This document shows positions 21,295 through 30,715 of a stretch of DNA of 64,000 bases, piece by piece. This DNA comes from Candidatus Mycobacterium wuenschmannii. GTDB taxonomy: Bacteria > Actinomycetota > Actinomycetes > Mycobacteriales > Mycobacteriaceae. Below the pieces are notes generated by a model that worked only from the letters and a program-made list of their open reading frames with translations, was not told the DNA's origin and made no database searches. Numbering within the stretch: the first letter of the stretch is position 1; each line of letters begins with the position of its first letter. Position numbers and translations under genes: made by a program. The DNA is taken from contig NZ_CP126981.1 in NCBI RefSeq assembly GCF_030252325.1, positions 3,286,001-3,350,000 on the forward strand, in the 5' to 3' direction.

Positions 21295-21365
21295 AGAGGT
21301 CACCAGCGAATGCTAGCGGTGGCTGCACCGGGCAGAACACGCTTCGCTGCATCGCCCCACTACGC

Positions 21366-22900
21366 TCAGCCGATGCTGTGCCAGCTGCCTGGAGCCATCG
21401 GGATCGCCGGACCGTTACCAAACCCATTGGTAGTCATGGTGATCAGGCCTTTGGGACCTGACGCGTTGGATACGGCGGTGGTCCCGGTGAACCCGAGGCG
21501 GCCCGCACCTGCAGTCGTCACCTCCGGCCGCTCGAGGAGTCCGTCCGACTTATCCTCGGCGTCGTCGTCACCCGGTAGGTATTCGTAGCGGTAGCCGCGG
21601 TCGATGGCGACCACCCGGTCACGTCGCCGCGGCTTCGGAGGGCCGACGGGTGCGGCGGCGAGGTCCACGACGCCGTCGGCATTCACGATCGGATGCGGCA
21701 CCGTGGCGCGCGACCGCGCGTTCACATCCGACGTTTCGGCGATCCTGCCCACAAGGTAGGCCAGTCCCTGCGCGTCGGTGATCGGGGGAGGGTTGCCGGG
21801 CGCGGGGGTGGCGCGGGTGCGGCGGCCGGCGTCGAGATGGTTGATGGTGTCGGCATCGGGGAGGGGTTCGTCACCGGGGCGGCGAGGGGATTCGCTGCGT
21901 GCACATGACCGGCCGTTGGCATCGCCGGCGGCGCCGGTGAGCCGACTGGCGGCACGGCGGGAATCGCCACAGGTTGCGTCAATCCCGCGACACCGACGAT
22001 TCCCGACAAGCCGGCCAGGCCCACCACCGAGCTCAGGTTGGGGATAGCCATGTTGACCGCGAGCGGCAGCAGCAACGGCAACTCCTGGACCAGAAAGCGC
22101 AACGACCGAAGGGTCCAGTTGACTGCCCGAAATGTCTGCCACGCAACGAAATAACCGGAGAGTTGCAGAAATTGTGAGGGATCGGTCAGTCCCTGCCAGT
22201 TCTGCTGCAGCCAAAGAACTGCCTGTTGATTGCCTTGGGCGAAGTTCGACAGGTTTTGCAGGAACTGCGCGGGTGTCCAGTTGGGTTGACCCTGATTCGG
22301 GAACTGTTCGCCGTCGGGGCCGAAGATCATCTGCCAGATCTCGGCCGGCGTGGGTAGCTGGAATGAGCCCCCGCCCGCGCCCTGCCCGCCACCGCCGCCT
22401 CCTCCGGAGGCGGCGGCCTCGGCGGTGAGCTGATAGGCGCTCATCACGGTCGCCGCTTGTAACCACATTCGCGCATAGTCGGCCTCGTTCAGCGTGATCG
22501 GGATCGTGTTGATCCCCAGAAAGTTCGTTGCCATTAATACGCCGTGTACGACGTGGTTGGTCGCGAGTTCGGCCAGGCTGGGCATCGCGGCCAGCGCTGT
22601 GGTGTACGCGGCGGCGACCATCTCGTGCCGAGTGGCGGCCTCCGCGCTGACCACGCCGGCCAGCTGCAGCCAGGCCAGGTAGGGCTGGTGCGCAGCCAGA
22701 TACTGCTCGGCCGCGGAGCCGCTCCACACGTGTTGCGCATCGGCCAATACCGCTCTGAGTTGTGTTGCAGCCGAGTCATATTGCGCGCTCAGCGAGGACC
22801 ACGCGCCGGCCGCGGCCAAGAGTGGACCGATTCCGGGACCACTGCTCAACAAACCCGAGTGCACCTCGGGAGGGGACGCCATCCACACCGGTGCGGTCAA
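21366..22900 (-). pseudogene. PPE family protein with PPW-type C-terminus, broken by a frameshift
   Basis: The first frame (22900 down to about 21811) encodes a normal PPE domain: [19 protein letters not shown] turn at 59-61, then a Gly-rich linker and a hydrophobic region. In that frame translation would stop at 21722. The conserved PPE-PPW tail lies in a different frame, from about 21808 to the stop at 21366. It has [21 protein letters not shown], and the final GFGNGPAIPMAPGSW matching PxxPxxW. Adding one C to the run of five C (minus strand, 21804-21808) joins both frames seamlessly. So the gene has lost one base there, or the assembly has. The PE partner starts 3 bases upstream. Confidence 0.85.
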
Positions 22901-22903
22901 GCC

Positions 22904-23212
22904 TCAGCTCCCAGGCATCAGATAGGTCGCCGCGGCCGCCGCGTCGGCGGCGGCGTATTCTCCACCCGCTTGATCGACGCCTGCGCCCGCACGGCCGAGA
23001 ACTTCGACGCCGCGCGCGACCGCGACTGCATGTTGCTGCCCCTGGGCTCTGAACACCGCCGCGGCCTGCAGCGACACCGCGTCCGCCGCCGGTGGCGCGA
23101 GCGCCCCGATCACCAACCCAGCCGCGGCTTGCGCCGACGCCAACTCGGCAGCGATGGCTTCCACCGCGGCGCTGGTTGCCGCGAGCCCCTCTGGGACAAC
23201 TCGCATCACCAT
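22904..23212 (-). CDS. PE family protein, partner of the PPW-type PPE
   Basis: A 102-residue PE domain protein (VVPEGL at 5-10) with the secretion motif YAAAD at 86-90. The start at 23212 has AAAGGAG five bases upstream; a second ATG lies two codons later. Its stop is 3 bases before the PPE start, and its start overlaps the end of the upstream membrane-protein gene, so all three are likely co-translated. It should pair with the PPE domain encoded next, if that is still made. Confidence 0.9.
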   Translation of the reverse strand: MVMRVVPEGLAATSAAVEAIAAELASAQAAAGLVIGALAPPAADAVSLQAAAVFRAQGQQHAVAVARGVEVLGRAGAGVDQAGGEYAAADAAAAATYLMPGS

Positions 23213-23961
23213 CGTGACTCCTTTCCGCCAGACCATCGACGATTACGTTGCGCTACAACAGAACTGAACCTGTCGACGCTCGACGCCACGCCCCAACCGA
23301 GTAGTCCGGCGGCGAGTCCGAACGCCAGGTGATAGAGCACCTTTTCGTTCAGCCCGGACGTTGGTCCCGCGCTCAGCTGGCCGCGATGCAGGCCGCCGGT
23401 GACAACGCCGAGCAGCGCGACGAGATGAATCGGAGCCGCCGCACACGCGACGAACCAGCCACGGTGTCCGACCAGCGGAATACAGCTGACCGCGTACAAC
23501 AGGGTCGCGGCCGCCAGGTAGCGCGCGCTGGGCTGCACGCCAGGTGCGACATGCAGCACCTGCGTCGCAACGGTCGACGCCGCCCCGACCACGATTACCG
23601 ATCCCCGATGACGCGCCGCGAGAATCGTCGCCACCAGCGCTGCCAGCCAAGCGAGCCCGCGATGACCGGGAAGTCCGAGTGGAATACGAAGATCCGCCGA
23701 GGCAACAACCATCACCGTCGCGAACGCGGGCACGCCGATCTCGCGAATTAGGCGCGCTGCCGTGCCGCCCGAGTTGGGCAGTACGGCGACGTCGCCACCA
23801 ATAATCGGCTCAGCGCTCACAGCAAACCTCAAACTCGGACTGATCAGCATCAGAAATCCGCAGATTCCTGTGATAAGGGTGTCATAAAGCAGAATCTGCG
23901 GTAATCGTTTGCTTAAATTCAACTGAGAAATCCGGCGCTGCCGCCTGGGAGGACCTGACAT
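23206..23961 (-). CDS. Multi-pass membrane protein of unknown function
   Basis: Up to 251 residues with about six or seven hydrophobic segments (about 24-42, 75-90, 100-116, 122-140, 150-167, 170-193 and 213-235) and a short basic C-terminus. I do not recognise the family. The last bases overlap the PE start, so it forms an operon with the PE and PPE genes. The start is doubtful: the ATG at 23961 shares the palindrome CATG with the start codon of the divergent PGRS gene, which is hard to reconcile with two promoters, and TTG at 23922 is an alternative. Possible roles include an accessory membrane component for the PE/PPE pair, but nothing in the sequence proves this. Confidence 0.65.
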   Translation of the reverse strand: MSGPPRRQRRISQLNLSKRLPQILLYDTLITGICGFLMLISPSLRFAVSAEPIIGGDVAVLPNSGGTAARLIREIGVPAFATVMVVASADLRIPLGLPGHRGLAWLAALVATILAARHRGSVIVVGAASTVATQVLHVAPGVQPSARYLAAATLLYAVSCIPLVGHRGWFVACAAAPIHLVALLGVVTGGLHRGQLSAGPTSGLNEKVLYHLAFGLAAGLLGWGVASSVDRFSSVVAQRNRRWSGGKESRW

Positions 23962-25336
23962 GCCCCACAACTTGCGCGGCGCGCGTAGCCGCAACGGCCG
24001 TTCAGCTGGCAGATGCCGACGCGAGTTTCGTCCAGCACTGATCGCAGCGTCCGCGGCGGTCCTGCTGTCGGGGATGGCGCCGACGACAATGGCGCCCACG
24101 TCGCGCGCGGACTTCGTCGACCTGTTGTTCGATCCCTGGGCCGACTCGGTCGCGACGGCGGCGGGCTCGCTCGAGGCTGTCGCGAGCCTGCCCGTGGACG
24201 GGCTCCTCGACAGCGCGTTCACCAACTCGATGGCGGCGACCGAGGCCGCCGGTTCCGTGAGTTCAAGCTTTGTGCCCGAGGCGCTTGCGGCAGCCGAGCC
24301 CACCGCATCGATTGCCGAGTCCGGCTTCAGCTCGATGCTGGACTTCTTCAGCCAAATCCACGCTGCCGGCGAGACATTCCTCAACGACCCCGCCAACGCG
24401 ACGCTGTTGCAGGCGATCAATGCGCCCTACGTCGAACTGTTCGGGCGCGAGCTCATCGGTAACGGCGTCGACAACTTCACCGGCGTCAACGACTCGCTGT
24501 TCGGCGGCTCGGGCATTTTCGGCGATCTCGGCGACGGCGGCTTCTTGTTCGGTGACGGCGGAGCCGGGGCGCCCGGCGAGGCCGGCATCAACGCCGGAGC
24601 CGGATTCGCCGGCGGCGACGCGGGCTACTTCGGCGACGGCGGCATGGGCGGCGCGGGAGTCGACGGAGGGGCGGGCGGCGCGGGTGGTGCCGGAGGTTCA
24701 CTGTTCGGCGACGGTGGCGTTGGCGGAGCGGGAGGATCGGCCACTCTCGCCGGCGGCGCAGGTGGGGCCGGCGGCGCGGGCGGAAACGCAGGCGAGTGGT
24801 TCGGCAACGGCGGCAACGGCGGGGCCGGGGGCGCCGGAGCGGCGAGCACTGACAACTCGAGCGGCGGCATGGGCGGCAACGGCGGCGCGGGCGGCAATGG
24901 TGCTGCGCAGTTGGGCGGAAATGGCGGCGACGGCGGCGCGGGGGGTGCCGGAGGTAACGGGACAGCCGGGGTGGCGACGTCCCACGGTGGCGCCGGCGGG
25001 CGCGGCGGCAATGGTGGCAGCGCGGCACTCCAGTCCGGCGACGGCGGGCGCGGCGGCAACGGCGGCAACGGCGGATTCGCCGGAGTTCGAGGCGCGGGCA
25101 GTCCCGGCGGGCAGGGAGGCGCCGGCGGACTGGGCGGCGCGGGGAGCATCTCCGGGGAGTCGGGTGCGAACGGCGCTCAGGGAACAACGCCGGGCAGCGG
25201 CGGCGGTGGAGGTACCGGCGGCGGTGGAGGTACCGGCGGCGGTGGAGGTACCGGCGGCGGAGGAGGCTGCGGCGGAGGCCCGGGCGTAGGCGGACCCGGC
25301 GGACCCGGCAGCGGTACCGGCGGCGGCACCTGCTGA
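23960..25336 (+). CDS. Secreted PGRS-repeat protein without a PE domain
   Basis: 458 residues. The N-terminus is a long signal peptide with twin arginines (RREF at 20-23), a hydrophobic stretch and a likely cleavage after Ala50 (TSRA). Residues 51-140 are an Ala/Ser-rich helical domain I do not recognise. Residues 141-169 ([16 protein letters not shown], then GRELIGNG) match the linker that joins PE to PGRS domains in PE_PGRS proteins (NAP...GRPLIGNG). From about 180 on, Gly-Gly-Xaa repeats with DGG, GNGG and GGAGG form a PGRS domain. The tail has three 18-bp repeats and ends in Cys. GGGAGG lies six bases before the ATG. The PE export domain seems to have been replaced by a Sec/Tat signal. 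Confidence 0.85.
   Translation: MPHNLRGARSRNGRSAGRCRREFRPALIAASAAVLLSGMAPTTMAPTSRADFVDLLFDPWADSVATAAGSLEAVASLPVDGLLDSAFTNSMAATEAAGSVSSSFVPEALAAAEPTASIAESGFSSMLDFFSQIHAAGETFLNDPANATLLQAINAPYVELFGRELIGNGVDNFTGVNDSLFGGSGIFGDLGDGGFLFGDGGAGAPGEAGINAGAGFAGGDAGYFGDGGMGGAGVDGGAGGAGGAGGSLFGDGGVGGAGGSATLAGGAGGAGGAGGNAGEWFGNGGNGGAGGAGAASTDNSSGGMGGNGGAGGNGAAQLGGNGGDGGAGGAGGNGTAGVATSHGGAGGRGGNGGSAALQSGDGGRGGNGGNGGFAGVRGAGSPGGQGGAGGLGGAGSISGESGANGAQGTTPGSGGGGGTGGGGGTGGGGGTGGGGGCGGGPGVGGPGGPGSGTGGGTC
25199..25252 (+). repeat. 18-bp tandem repeat inside the PGRS gene
   Basis: Three exact copies of GGCGGCGGTGGAGGTACC at 25199, 25217 and 25235, followed by a degenerate fourth. They encode a repeated GGGGGT hexapeptide. 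The identity at DNA level, including third positions, points to recent slippage expansion. Confidence 0.9.
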
Positions 25337-25395
25337 GCGGGCACATCGGCTGTTCCACAGGAGCTCGCACCGGCCACGCCGGCATCGGGCGGCTC

Positions 25396-25812
25396 GTGGC
25401 ATCGTTCGCGGCGACGGCCGGCATCGGTCTCGTCGCCTGCGACACGGCGCACACCGCGGACGGCCCAGCCTCCGGCGAGGTCGCCGTGCAGCAGAATGGC
25501 CACCAGCTCGCCCGGCTGACTTTGGTTCAGCTGCAACACCTTCCACAGGCCGACATCGCAACTCCGCAATCGCGCGGCGCCAAGATCCAACGCGGCCCCA
25601 CCGTGCGTACGGTCCTCGCAGCGGCGGGCGCCCAACGAGTACACAGCGTCCGCGTGGAGGGCCGCGACACCCCGCAAACGCTCGCGGCGGCCGAGCTCAC
25701 CGAGAAGCTCATTCTGTGCGTCACCAAGCGACAGACGCTGAAGCTCGCCGGTACCGATCTCGGCGTCGAACGGTGGGTACGCGATGTCTCGACGCTGGTC
25801 GTGAACCCATGA
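25396..25812 (+). CDS. Small molybdopterin-oxidoreductase-fold-like lipoprotein
   Basis: 138 residues. The N-terminus MASFAATAGIG-LVAC looks like a short lipoprotein signal with Cys15; the GTG at 25396 is the only usual start codon in the open stretch and the true start is unsure. The body resembles a cut-down version of the molybdopterin-binding domain of the sulfite-oxidase family: a strand with QNGHQLARLTLVQLQHLP, then GPTVRTVLAAAGA, SVRVEGRD, and the C-terminal GVERWVRDVSTLVV, like the RWVR-V motif of that family. The domain is far shorter than the roughly 180 usual residues and no cofactor cysteine is obvious after Cys15, so cofactor binding is doubtful. It overlaps the TiaS-like gene by four bases (ATGA). 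Confidence 0.65.
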   Translation: MASFAATAGIGLVACDTAHTADGPASGEVAVQQNGHQLARLTLVQLQHLPQADIATPQSRGAKIQRGPTVRTVLAAAGAQRVHSVRVEGRDTPQTLAAAELTEKLILCVTKRQTLKLAGTDLGVERWVRDVSTLVVNP

Positions 25813-26597
25813 CGCGACCTTCCGCGTTGGGGCGGGCGGACGTATTCATCGGCATCGACGACACCGACGACCACAGGAGCCCCGGAACCGGCCGTCGCGC
25901 CCGCGCGCTGCTTGCCGACCTGACGACGGCGGGCCTGGGGACCCCGGCCGGGGCGACGCGCCACCAATTGCTGGTCGATGACCGAATTCCGTACACCTCA
26001 CACAATTCCAGTGCCTGCCTCGCTTGGCAGAGCTCGAACGGAGACCCGGAGGCCGTACGAGACGACGTGATTGAACTCGCGGGACGATTCCTCGAGCGCG
26101 TCTGCCCACCCGACGCCGACCCAGGTCTGGCGGTCGCGATTCCGACGGACCTGGGGCGGTGTCGGCATGCGGTGATCCAGTTCGGACTCCGTGCGAAGTG
26201 CGAAGTGCTCCACGCCGAGCAGGCACATCTCCTGGCCGCCGAGGCAGGCGTACACCTGTCCGGGCACGGCGGCACCGACGGCGGTGTCATCGGCGCGCTC
26301 GCCGCGATCGGCTTGCAGATCTCCGGTGACGACGGACTGTTCATCACTCTGCCGGGTATCGAGACACTACCTCTCACAACAACTTTCGAGGCGCTACTCG
26401 ATCGCACGACGATCGACGACGCCCGCGACGGCGAGCATCGGCGCCCGCACCCTGCCGAGACGATTCAGTTGGGTGATTGGGTGCGTCCCGTCCTGCTGCG
26501 CGGCGCCGCTGTGCTGCTCCTGGAACCGCCGAGCCGGCAGCCGGACGGCAGTCGGATCTGGCGGACCGCCTCCCGAGCAGTTGTCAAACAGCACTGA
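25809..26597 (+). CDS. TiaS-like protein with DDTD motif (tRNA agmatinylcytidine synthase-like)
   Basis: 262 residues. The N-terminus VFIGIDDTDDHRSPGTG matches the IGIDDTDS signature of archaeal TiaS, which attaches agmatine to C34 of tRNA-Ile2. IPYTSHNSSACLAW, PGLAVAIP and DGGVIGALAAIGL also follow the TiaS order of kinase-like and ferredoxin-like domains. The OB-fold and zinc-ribbon that hold tRNA in archaeal TiaS are not seen, and the protein is shorter than the about 420 residues of TiaS. Bacteria use TilS, which is encoded 600 bases away, so a tRNA role is unlikely. An ATP-dependent modification of a small substrate or partner is my inference. The start overlaps the small lipoprotein gene, implying joint function. 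Confidence 0.65.
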   Translation: MTRPSALGRADVFIGIDDTDDHRSPGTGRRARALLADLTTAGLGTPAGATRHQLLVDDRIPYTSHNSSACLAWQSSNGDPEAVRDDVIELAGRFLERVCPPDADPGLAVAIPTDLGRCRHAVIQFGLRAKCEVLHAEQAHLLAAEAGVHLSGHGGTDGGVIGALAAIGLQISGDDGLFITLPGIETLPLTTTFEALLDRTTIDDARDGEHRRPHPAETIQLGDWVRPVLLRGAAVLLLEPPSRQPDGSRIWRTASRAVVKQH

Positions 26598-26624
26598 GGA
26601 CTCGGAACCTCGGTTGAGCGACCG

Positions 26625-27227
26625 TTAGTCCTGGTAGACCCGCGGGTCCAGGGTGCCGATATAGGGCAGGTCGCGGTAACGCTCGTCGTAGTCCAGGCCG
26701 TAGCCGACGACGAACTCGTCGGGGATGTCGAATCCCACGTAAGCGATGTCGGTGTTGGCCCGCAACGCGTCTGGCTTGCGCAGCAGGGTGCACACCCGCA
26801 GCGAGTGTGGGCGCCGGGTGGCCAAGTTGCGCAGCAGCCAGGACAGCGTCAGGCCGGAGTCGACGATGTCCTCGACGATCAGCACGTCGCGGTCGTTGAT
26901 GTCTCGGTCGAGGTCTTTGAGGATCCGCACCACACCCGACGACGACGTTGACGAACCGTACGAGCTGACCGCCATGAACTCGAACTGGGTCGGCAGCGGA
27001 ATCGCGCGCGCCAGATCGGTGACGAACATGACCGCGCCCTTGAGCACGGTGACCAGCAGCAGGTCGCGGCCGCCGTCGCCCGCCCGGTCGCGGTACTCGT
27101 CGCCGATCTGGGCGCCTAGTTCGGCGATGCGGGTCTGGATCTGGTCCTCACGCAGCAACACCGACTTGATGTCCCCCGGATACAGCTCCGGTGTCTCCGC
27201 TGCCACGACCACAGCGTGCCACGTCAC
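26625..27227 (-). CDS. hpt: Hypoxanthine-guanine phosphoribosyltransferase
   Basis: Salvages hypoxanthine and guanine to IMP and GMP with PRPP. The 200-residue protein has the PRPP-binding loop [17 protein letters not shown] and the flexible-loop motif [31 protein letters not shown] ends the protein as in the tuberculosis enzyme. The GTG start overlaps the tilS stop by four bases (GTGA). The pairing tilS-hpt-ftsH is widespread; here hpt and ftsH have been separated. It marks the right border of the accessory island. Confidence 0.96.
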   Translation of the reverse strand: MTWHAVVVAAETPELYPGDIKSVLLREDQIQTRIAELGAQIGDEYRDRAGDGGRDLLLVTVLKGAVMFVTDLARAIPLPTQFEFMAVSSYGSSTSSSGVVRILKDLDRDINDRDVLIVEDIVDSGLTLSWLLRNLATRRPHSLRVCTLLRKPDALRANTDIAYVGFDIPDEFVVGYGLDYDERYRDLPYIGTLDPRVYQD

Positions 27228-28201
27228 CCGGCCGAGGGCCAGACGGGCTCCCGGTGCAGCGTCAAAATCCCGCCGCGGCGCCCCGCGACCAACCGCTGCC
27301 GGCGCAGCGTGGACCCGACCGCCACCCCACCCTGGCCGCGCCAGTCAGTGACCAATGCATCCACCCCGCGAATCTGCTTGTCGGTCAATCCAATCGCGCC
27401 CCCGTCGATCAGCCAGCTGCGGATGACGCCGCGGCGGATCGGATCGGGGAGCGCGGCCAACACCCGGGCGTCGGGGCCGTCGGCAGTCATCGCGGTGCTC
27501 GTCGCCTGGCCGATCAACGAGTCGATCAACTCGGTGTCGCCGCGCAGGGCGGTCGCGGTGCGGGCGAGCGCCTCGGCCACTCCCCCGCCGAGCACGTCTT
27601 CGAGCAGCGGCAGCACTTCATGACGCAGTCGGCTGCGGGTGAACCTGGCATCGGCGTTATGGGGGTCGTGCCAGGCGCTCAGGCCCAGTTCCGCACATGC
27701 GGCGTGGGTGGTCGCGCGCCGGATGCCCAGCAGCGGCCGGCCCCAGGGCGGGTCGTAGGGACGCATTCCGGCGATCGACCGCGCACCCGACCCGCGGCCC
27801 AGCCCGAGCAGCACCGTCTCGGCCTGGTCGTCCAGCGTGTGGGCCAGCAGCACCGACCGGTCGCCACGGGCCTCGTCCAGCGCCCCGTAACGGGCAGCGC
27901 GCGCCGCGGCCTCCGGACCACCGTCAGCGCCGACGTGCACGCAAAGCACCTGAGCCGCAACGCATCCCAGATCTCGGGCCGCCCGCTGCGCGGCGGCCGC
28001 GACCTCGGCTGAGCCGGGTTGCAGGCCGTGGTCGACGATCAGCGCGGTGGTGGGCCGCAACGACGCGGCAAGGGCGGTGAGCGCCAACGAATCCGGGCCG
28101 CCGGACAACGCCACGCACCACTGGTCGGCGGTGTCGACATGTTCCGCTGCGAACGCCGCCACCGCCGTGCGGAGTTCGGCTACAGCACCCGGTCGATCCA
28201 C
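27224..28201 (-). CDS. tilS: tRNA(Ile)-lysidine synthetase
   Basis: Converts C34 of the CAU-anticodon tRNA-Ile to lysidine, so that it reads AUA. The 325-residue protein has the P-loop-like PP motif SGGPDSLAL at about 34-42, followed by [11 protein letters not shown] and [22 protein letters not shown] (ATP and catalytic residues), and PLLGIRR. It is short like other actinobacterial TilS and lacks the extended C-terminal domain of E. coli. It starts with GTG at 28201 and overlaps the upstream gene end by 22 bases. Confidence 0.95.
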   Translation of the reverse strand: MDRPGAVAELRTAVAAFAAEHVDTADQWCVALSGGPDSLALTALAASLRPTTALIVDHGLQPGSAEVAAAAQRAARDLGCVAAQVLCVHVGADGGPEAAARAARYGALDEARGDRSVLLAHTLDDQAETVLLGLGRGSGARSIAGMRPYDPPWGRPLLGIRRATTHAACAELGLSAWHDPHNADARFTRSRLRHEVLPLLEDVLGGGVAEALARTATALRGDTELIDSLIGQATSTAMTADGPDARVLAALPDPIRRGVIRSWLIDGGAIGLTDKQIRGVDALVTDWRGQGGVAVGSTLRRQRLVAGRRGGILTLHREPVWPSAG

Positions 28202-29220
28202 CGTTGCGGGTATTCGATCTCGATCGGGCGGGGCAGGGTGTCCGGGCTCGTCCAGACGGCGTTGAACCGGTCCATGCCGACACGGCCCACCACGTGGTCG
28301 ACGAACGCCTTGCCCCGGGTGTACTGGCTCAGCTTGGCGTCGATACCGAGCAGGGCACGCAGCAGTCGCTGCAGCGGTGGCTGCTTGCGGTTACGCCGCT
28401 CGTCGAACCGGGCGCGGATGGTCGCTACCGACGGAACTACAACGGGCCCAACGGCATCCATCACATGGTCGGCGTGGCCCTCCAGTAGGGTACCGAGCAC
28501 CAGCAACTGGTCGAGCGCCGCGCGTTGCGGCTCGGACTGCACGGCGCGCAGCAAGCCGAGGATGCCGGCGGAATTCGGGTCCTGTCCCGAATCTCCTCTG
28601 CTGCGCACGATTTCGACCAGCCGGCCGACCACCTGGGTCAGGTCCTCACTGCCGTCGGTGGTGAGCACGCCGAGCGCCTGCGACATGTAGCCCGTCAGCC
28701 ACGGGTTGGCGGTGAACTGCACCCGGTGGGTGACCTCGTGCAGACAGACCCAGAGCCGGAAGTCGGCCGGGTCGACGCGCAATTGCCGTTCCACCGCAAT
28801 GACATTCGGATATACGAGCAGCAGCGTGCCATCGTCGTTGAAGGGGTCGTACTGGCCGAGGATCCCCGTGGAGACGAAGGCGAGCACCGCGCCGGTCTGC
28901 GCGCCGGTGATGCGGCCACTGATCGCGCCGCGCGGCTTGTCGGTTCCGCCGGTCATCGCCCGCATCGACTGGGACGCGGCCTGGATCCAACCCGGGCGGT
29001 CGACGATGCGCGCCTCGGGCACGGCCCCGTCGACCCGCAGACCGGTCACGTCGCGCACCGGCGGTTCGGCGGCTTTCGCCGCGGTGGACAGGTTTTCGAT
29101 CACCTGGCGGCGGGTGTAGTCCGTCGACGGTGGTCCGGGCCGGGCCAGCCACTGACCGACCGTCGCCGCGAATCCCCAGTCGACCGCGCGGCCGACGGTG
29201 AGGTCGGGCGCCGAGGTCAT
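28180..29220 (-). CDS. Zincin-like metallopeptidase, DUF2342 (Rv3626c type)
   Basis: 346 residues. The metal-binding motif HEVTH at 161-165 and the downstream EGHADHVMD (likely third ligand) make this a zincin-like protein of the actinobacterial DUF2342 family, which databases label as a coenzyme F420 biosynthesis-associated protein on profile grounds only. No signal peptide is seen, so it is probably cytosolic. Proteolytic activity has to be regarded as unproven. ATG at 29220 is chosen because it overlaps the upstream stop (ATGA); an extra seven codons are open before it. Confidence 0.9.
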   Translation of the reverse strand: MTSAPDLTVGRAVDWGFAATVGQWLARPGPPSTDYTRRQVIENLSTAAKAAEPPVRDVTGLRVDGAVPEARIVDRPGWIQAASQSMRAMTGGTDKPRGAISGRITGAQTGAVLAFVSTGILGQYDPFNDDGTLLLVYPNVIAVERQLRVDPADFRLWVCLHEVTHRVQFTANPWLTGYMSQALGVLTTDGSEDLTQVVGRLVEIVRSRGDSGQDPNSAGILGLLRAVQSEPQRAALDQLLVLGTLLEGHADHVMDAVGPVVVPSVATIRARFDERRNRKQPPLQRLLRALLGIDAKLSQYTRGKAFVDHVVGRVGMDRFNAVWTSPDTLPRPIEIEYPQRWIDRVL

Positions 29221-30602
29221 GTCACGCATCCACACGACCACAACGTGGCCGCCACCGCGTCGATCGCTGTGCGACCGGACATTCCGGCGTCGTTGGAGAT
29301 CAGCGCGAAGCTGAGCACCCGTCCGCTGCGATCGGTCACCACGCCGGCCAGCGCGTTGATCGCAGTCAGGGAACCGGTTTTGGCGCGCAGCCAGCCCGCC
29401 GGCCCGGAACCCGCCGGGGTGCCGTCGATGAAGCGGTCGGACAGCGTGCCGCTGCCACCGGCGATCGGCAGCAGGTCCAGCAGCGGGCGCAGTGTCGGCT
29501 CGTCCGGGCCGGCGGCCGCCTGCACCACGGAGTCGAGGGTTTTCGCGGTCAGCCGGTCGTCGACGGACAGGCCGCTGGAGTCCCGCAGTATCGCGCTGCC
29601 GGTGTCGATGTGCGCGGTGCCGAGCCGGTTGGTCACGGCGGCCACGGCGCCGGTGAAGCTAAGCGGCCGTTGCATCGCGGCGGCGACCTCACGGGCGATG
29701 CTCTCGGCCATCACGTTGTCCGAGACGTTCATCATCTCGTTGAGCCGCTCGATCAGCGGGGCCGACTGGACCGCGGCAAGTTGGCGCGCACTGGAGTCGA
29801 CGGGCCGGTTGGTGACCGTCACTCGCTGCGGGTCCACGCCCAGCGCGGCGGCCAACGCGTGGCCCGCGTCCAACGCGGGTGTGGTGGATCGCCGCGACTC
29901 GTCGGTGGCCGGCTGGATGCGTCCGGCGTCGAGCATCACCGACTCGATCGGTGCGATGTCGCCGCCCTCGATGTCGGCCGGATCCCAGCCGGGGGCGAAC
30001 GTCGGCCCGGTGAACAGCGACGTGTTCACCTCGACGGCCGTCGGCGTCACACCGCTGCGCCGGACCTGATCGGCGAGGTCGCTGAGCCGCGGCGCGTGGT
30101 GGTACCAGGTGCTCTGACCGGGTGCCGCGCCCGACAGCGTCGGGTCGCCGCCGCCGACCAGCACGACGGTGCCCGAATCGCTGCCGGCCACCACGCGGGT
30201 CGTCACCCGGGCGTTGCGATCCAACGCGAGCAGCGCTGCGGCGCTGGTGAGCGTCTTGTTCGTCGACGCCGGTTGCAGGAGCACGTCGTCGGACTGCTGC
30301 CAGAGTTCCTCGCCGGTCATCGCGTCGGTGACCCGCGCGCCCAGCTTGCCCAGGTTCGGATCCGCCGCCACCAGAGCCAGCGCCGCGGCCAGCGCGCTAT
30401 GGCTGGGGACCGGGGCGTTCGCCGCGACCGGGACGACGCCGGGTTTCACGGTGACGGCCGGCGGTGGGGGCGCGACGTGCGCGCTGGCGCCGTTCCCGCT
30501 GGAGGTGAGCAGCGCGGCGGCGGCCACCAGGGCCGCGACTACCGCCAGCACGCCCGCTCCCACGATCAGGTGGGTAGACGTCCGCCACTGAGTGGGACGC
30601 AT
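29217..30602 (-). CDS. dacB: D-alanyl-D-alanine carboxypeptidase/endopeptidase, PBP4 type
   Basis: A 461-residue S13-family penicillin-binding protein that trims peptidoglycan cross-links outside the membrane. A membrane anchor/signal lies at about 12-33. The three active-site motifs are visible: STNK at 113-116, SDN in NVSDNVMAES, and KTG in RAKTGSLTA. The Pro-rich stretch after the anchor is a spacer. ATG at 30602 has GGAGAG upstream, preferred over an earlier in-frame codon. It corresponds to Rv3627c (461 residues). Confidence 0.93.
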   Translation of the reverse strand: MRPTQWRTSTHLIVGAGVLAVVAALVAAAALLTSSGNGASAHVAPPPPAVTVKPGVVPVAANAPVPSHSALAAALALVAADPNLGKLGARVTDAMTGEELWQQSDDVLLQPASTNKTLTSAAALLALDRNARVTTRVVAGSDSGTVVLVGGGDPTLSGAAPGQSTWYHHAPRLSDLADQVRRSGVTPTAVEVNTSLFTGPTFAPGWDPADIEGGDIAPIESVMLDAGRIQPATDESRRSTTPALDAGHALAAALGVDPQRVTVTNRPVDSSARQLAAVQSAPLIERLNEMMNVSDNVMAESIAREVAAAMQRPLSFTGAVAAVTNRLGTAHIDTGSAILRDSSGLSVDDRLTAKTLDSVVQAAAGPDEPTLRPLLDLLPIAGGSGTLSDRFIDGTPAGSGPAGWLRAKTGSLTAINALAGVVTDRSGRVLSFALISNDAGMSGRTAIDAVAATLWSCGCVT

Positions 30603-30715
30603 GACTCTCCTGCCTTCTTTGCGCCTATTGTGCCGAAACCCCGGCGGACCACCGTCGCGCGGGAGCCCTACGATCAACGCCAGGTAACAATTCTCTTCGC
30701 GAAGGAGCCGGACCG

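Noticed and set aside
24588..25454. Long minus-strand Arg/Pro frames opposite the PGRS gene
   Set aside because: Produced by the GGC-type repeat on the other strand; low-complexity with no start signal.
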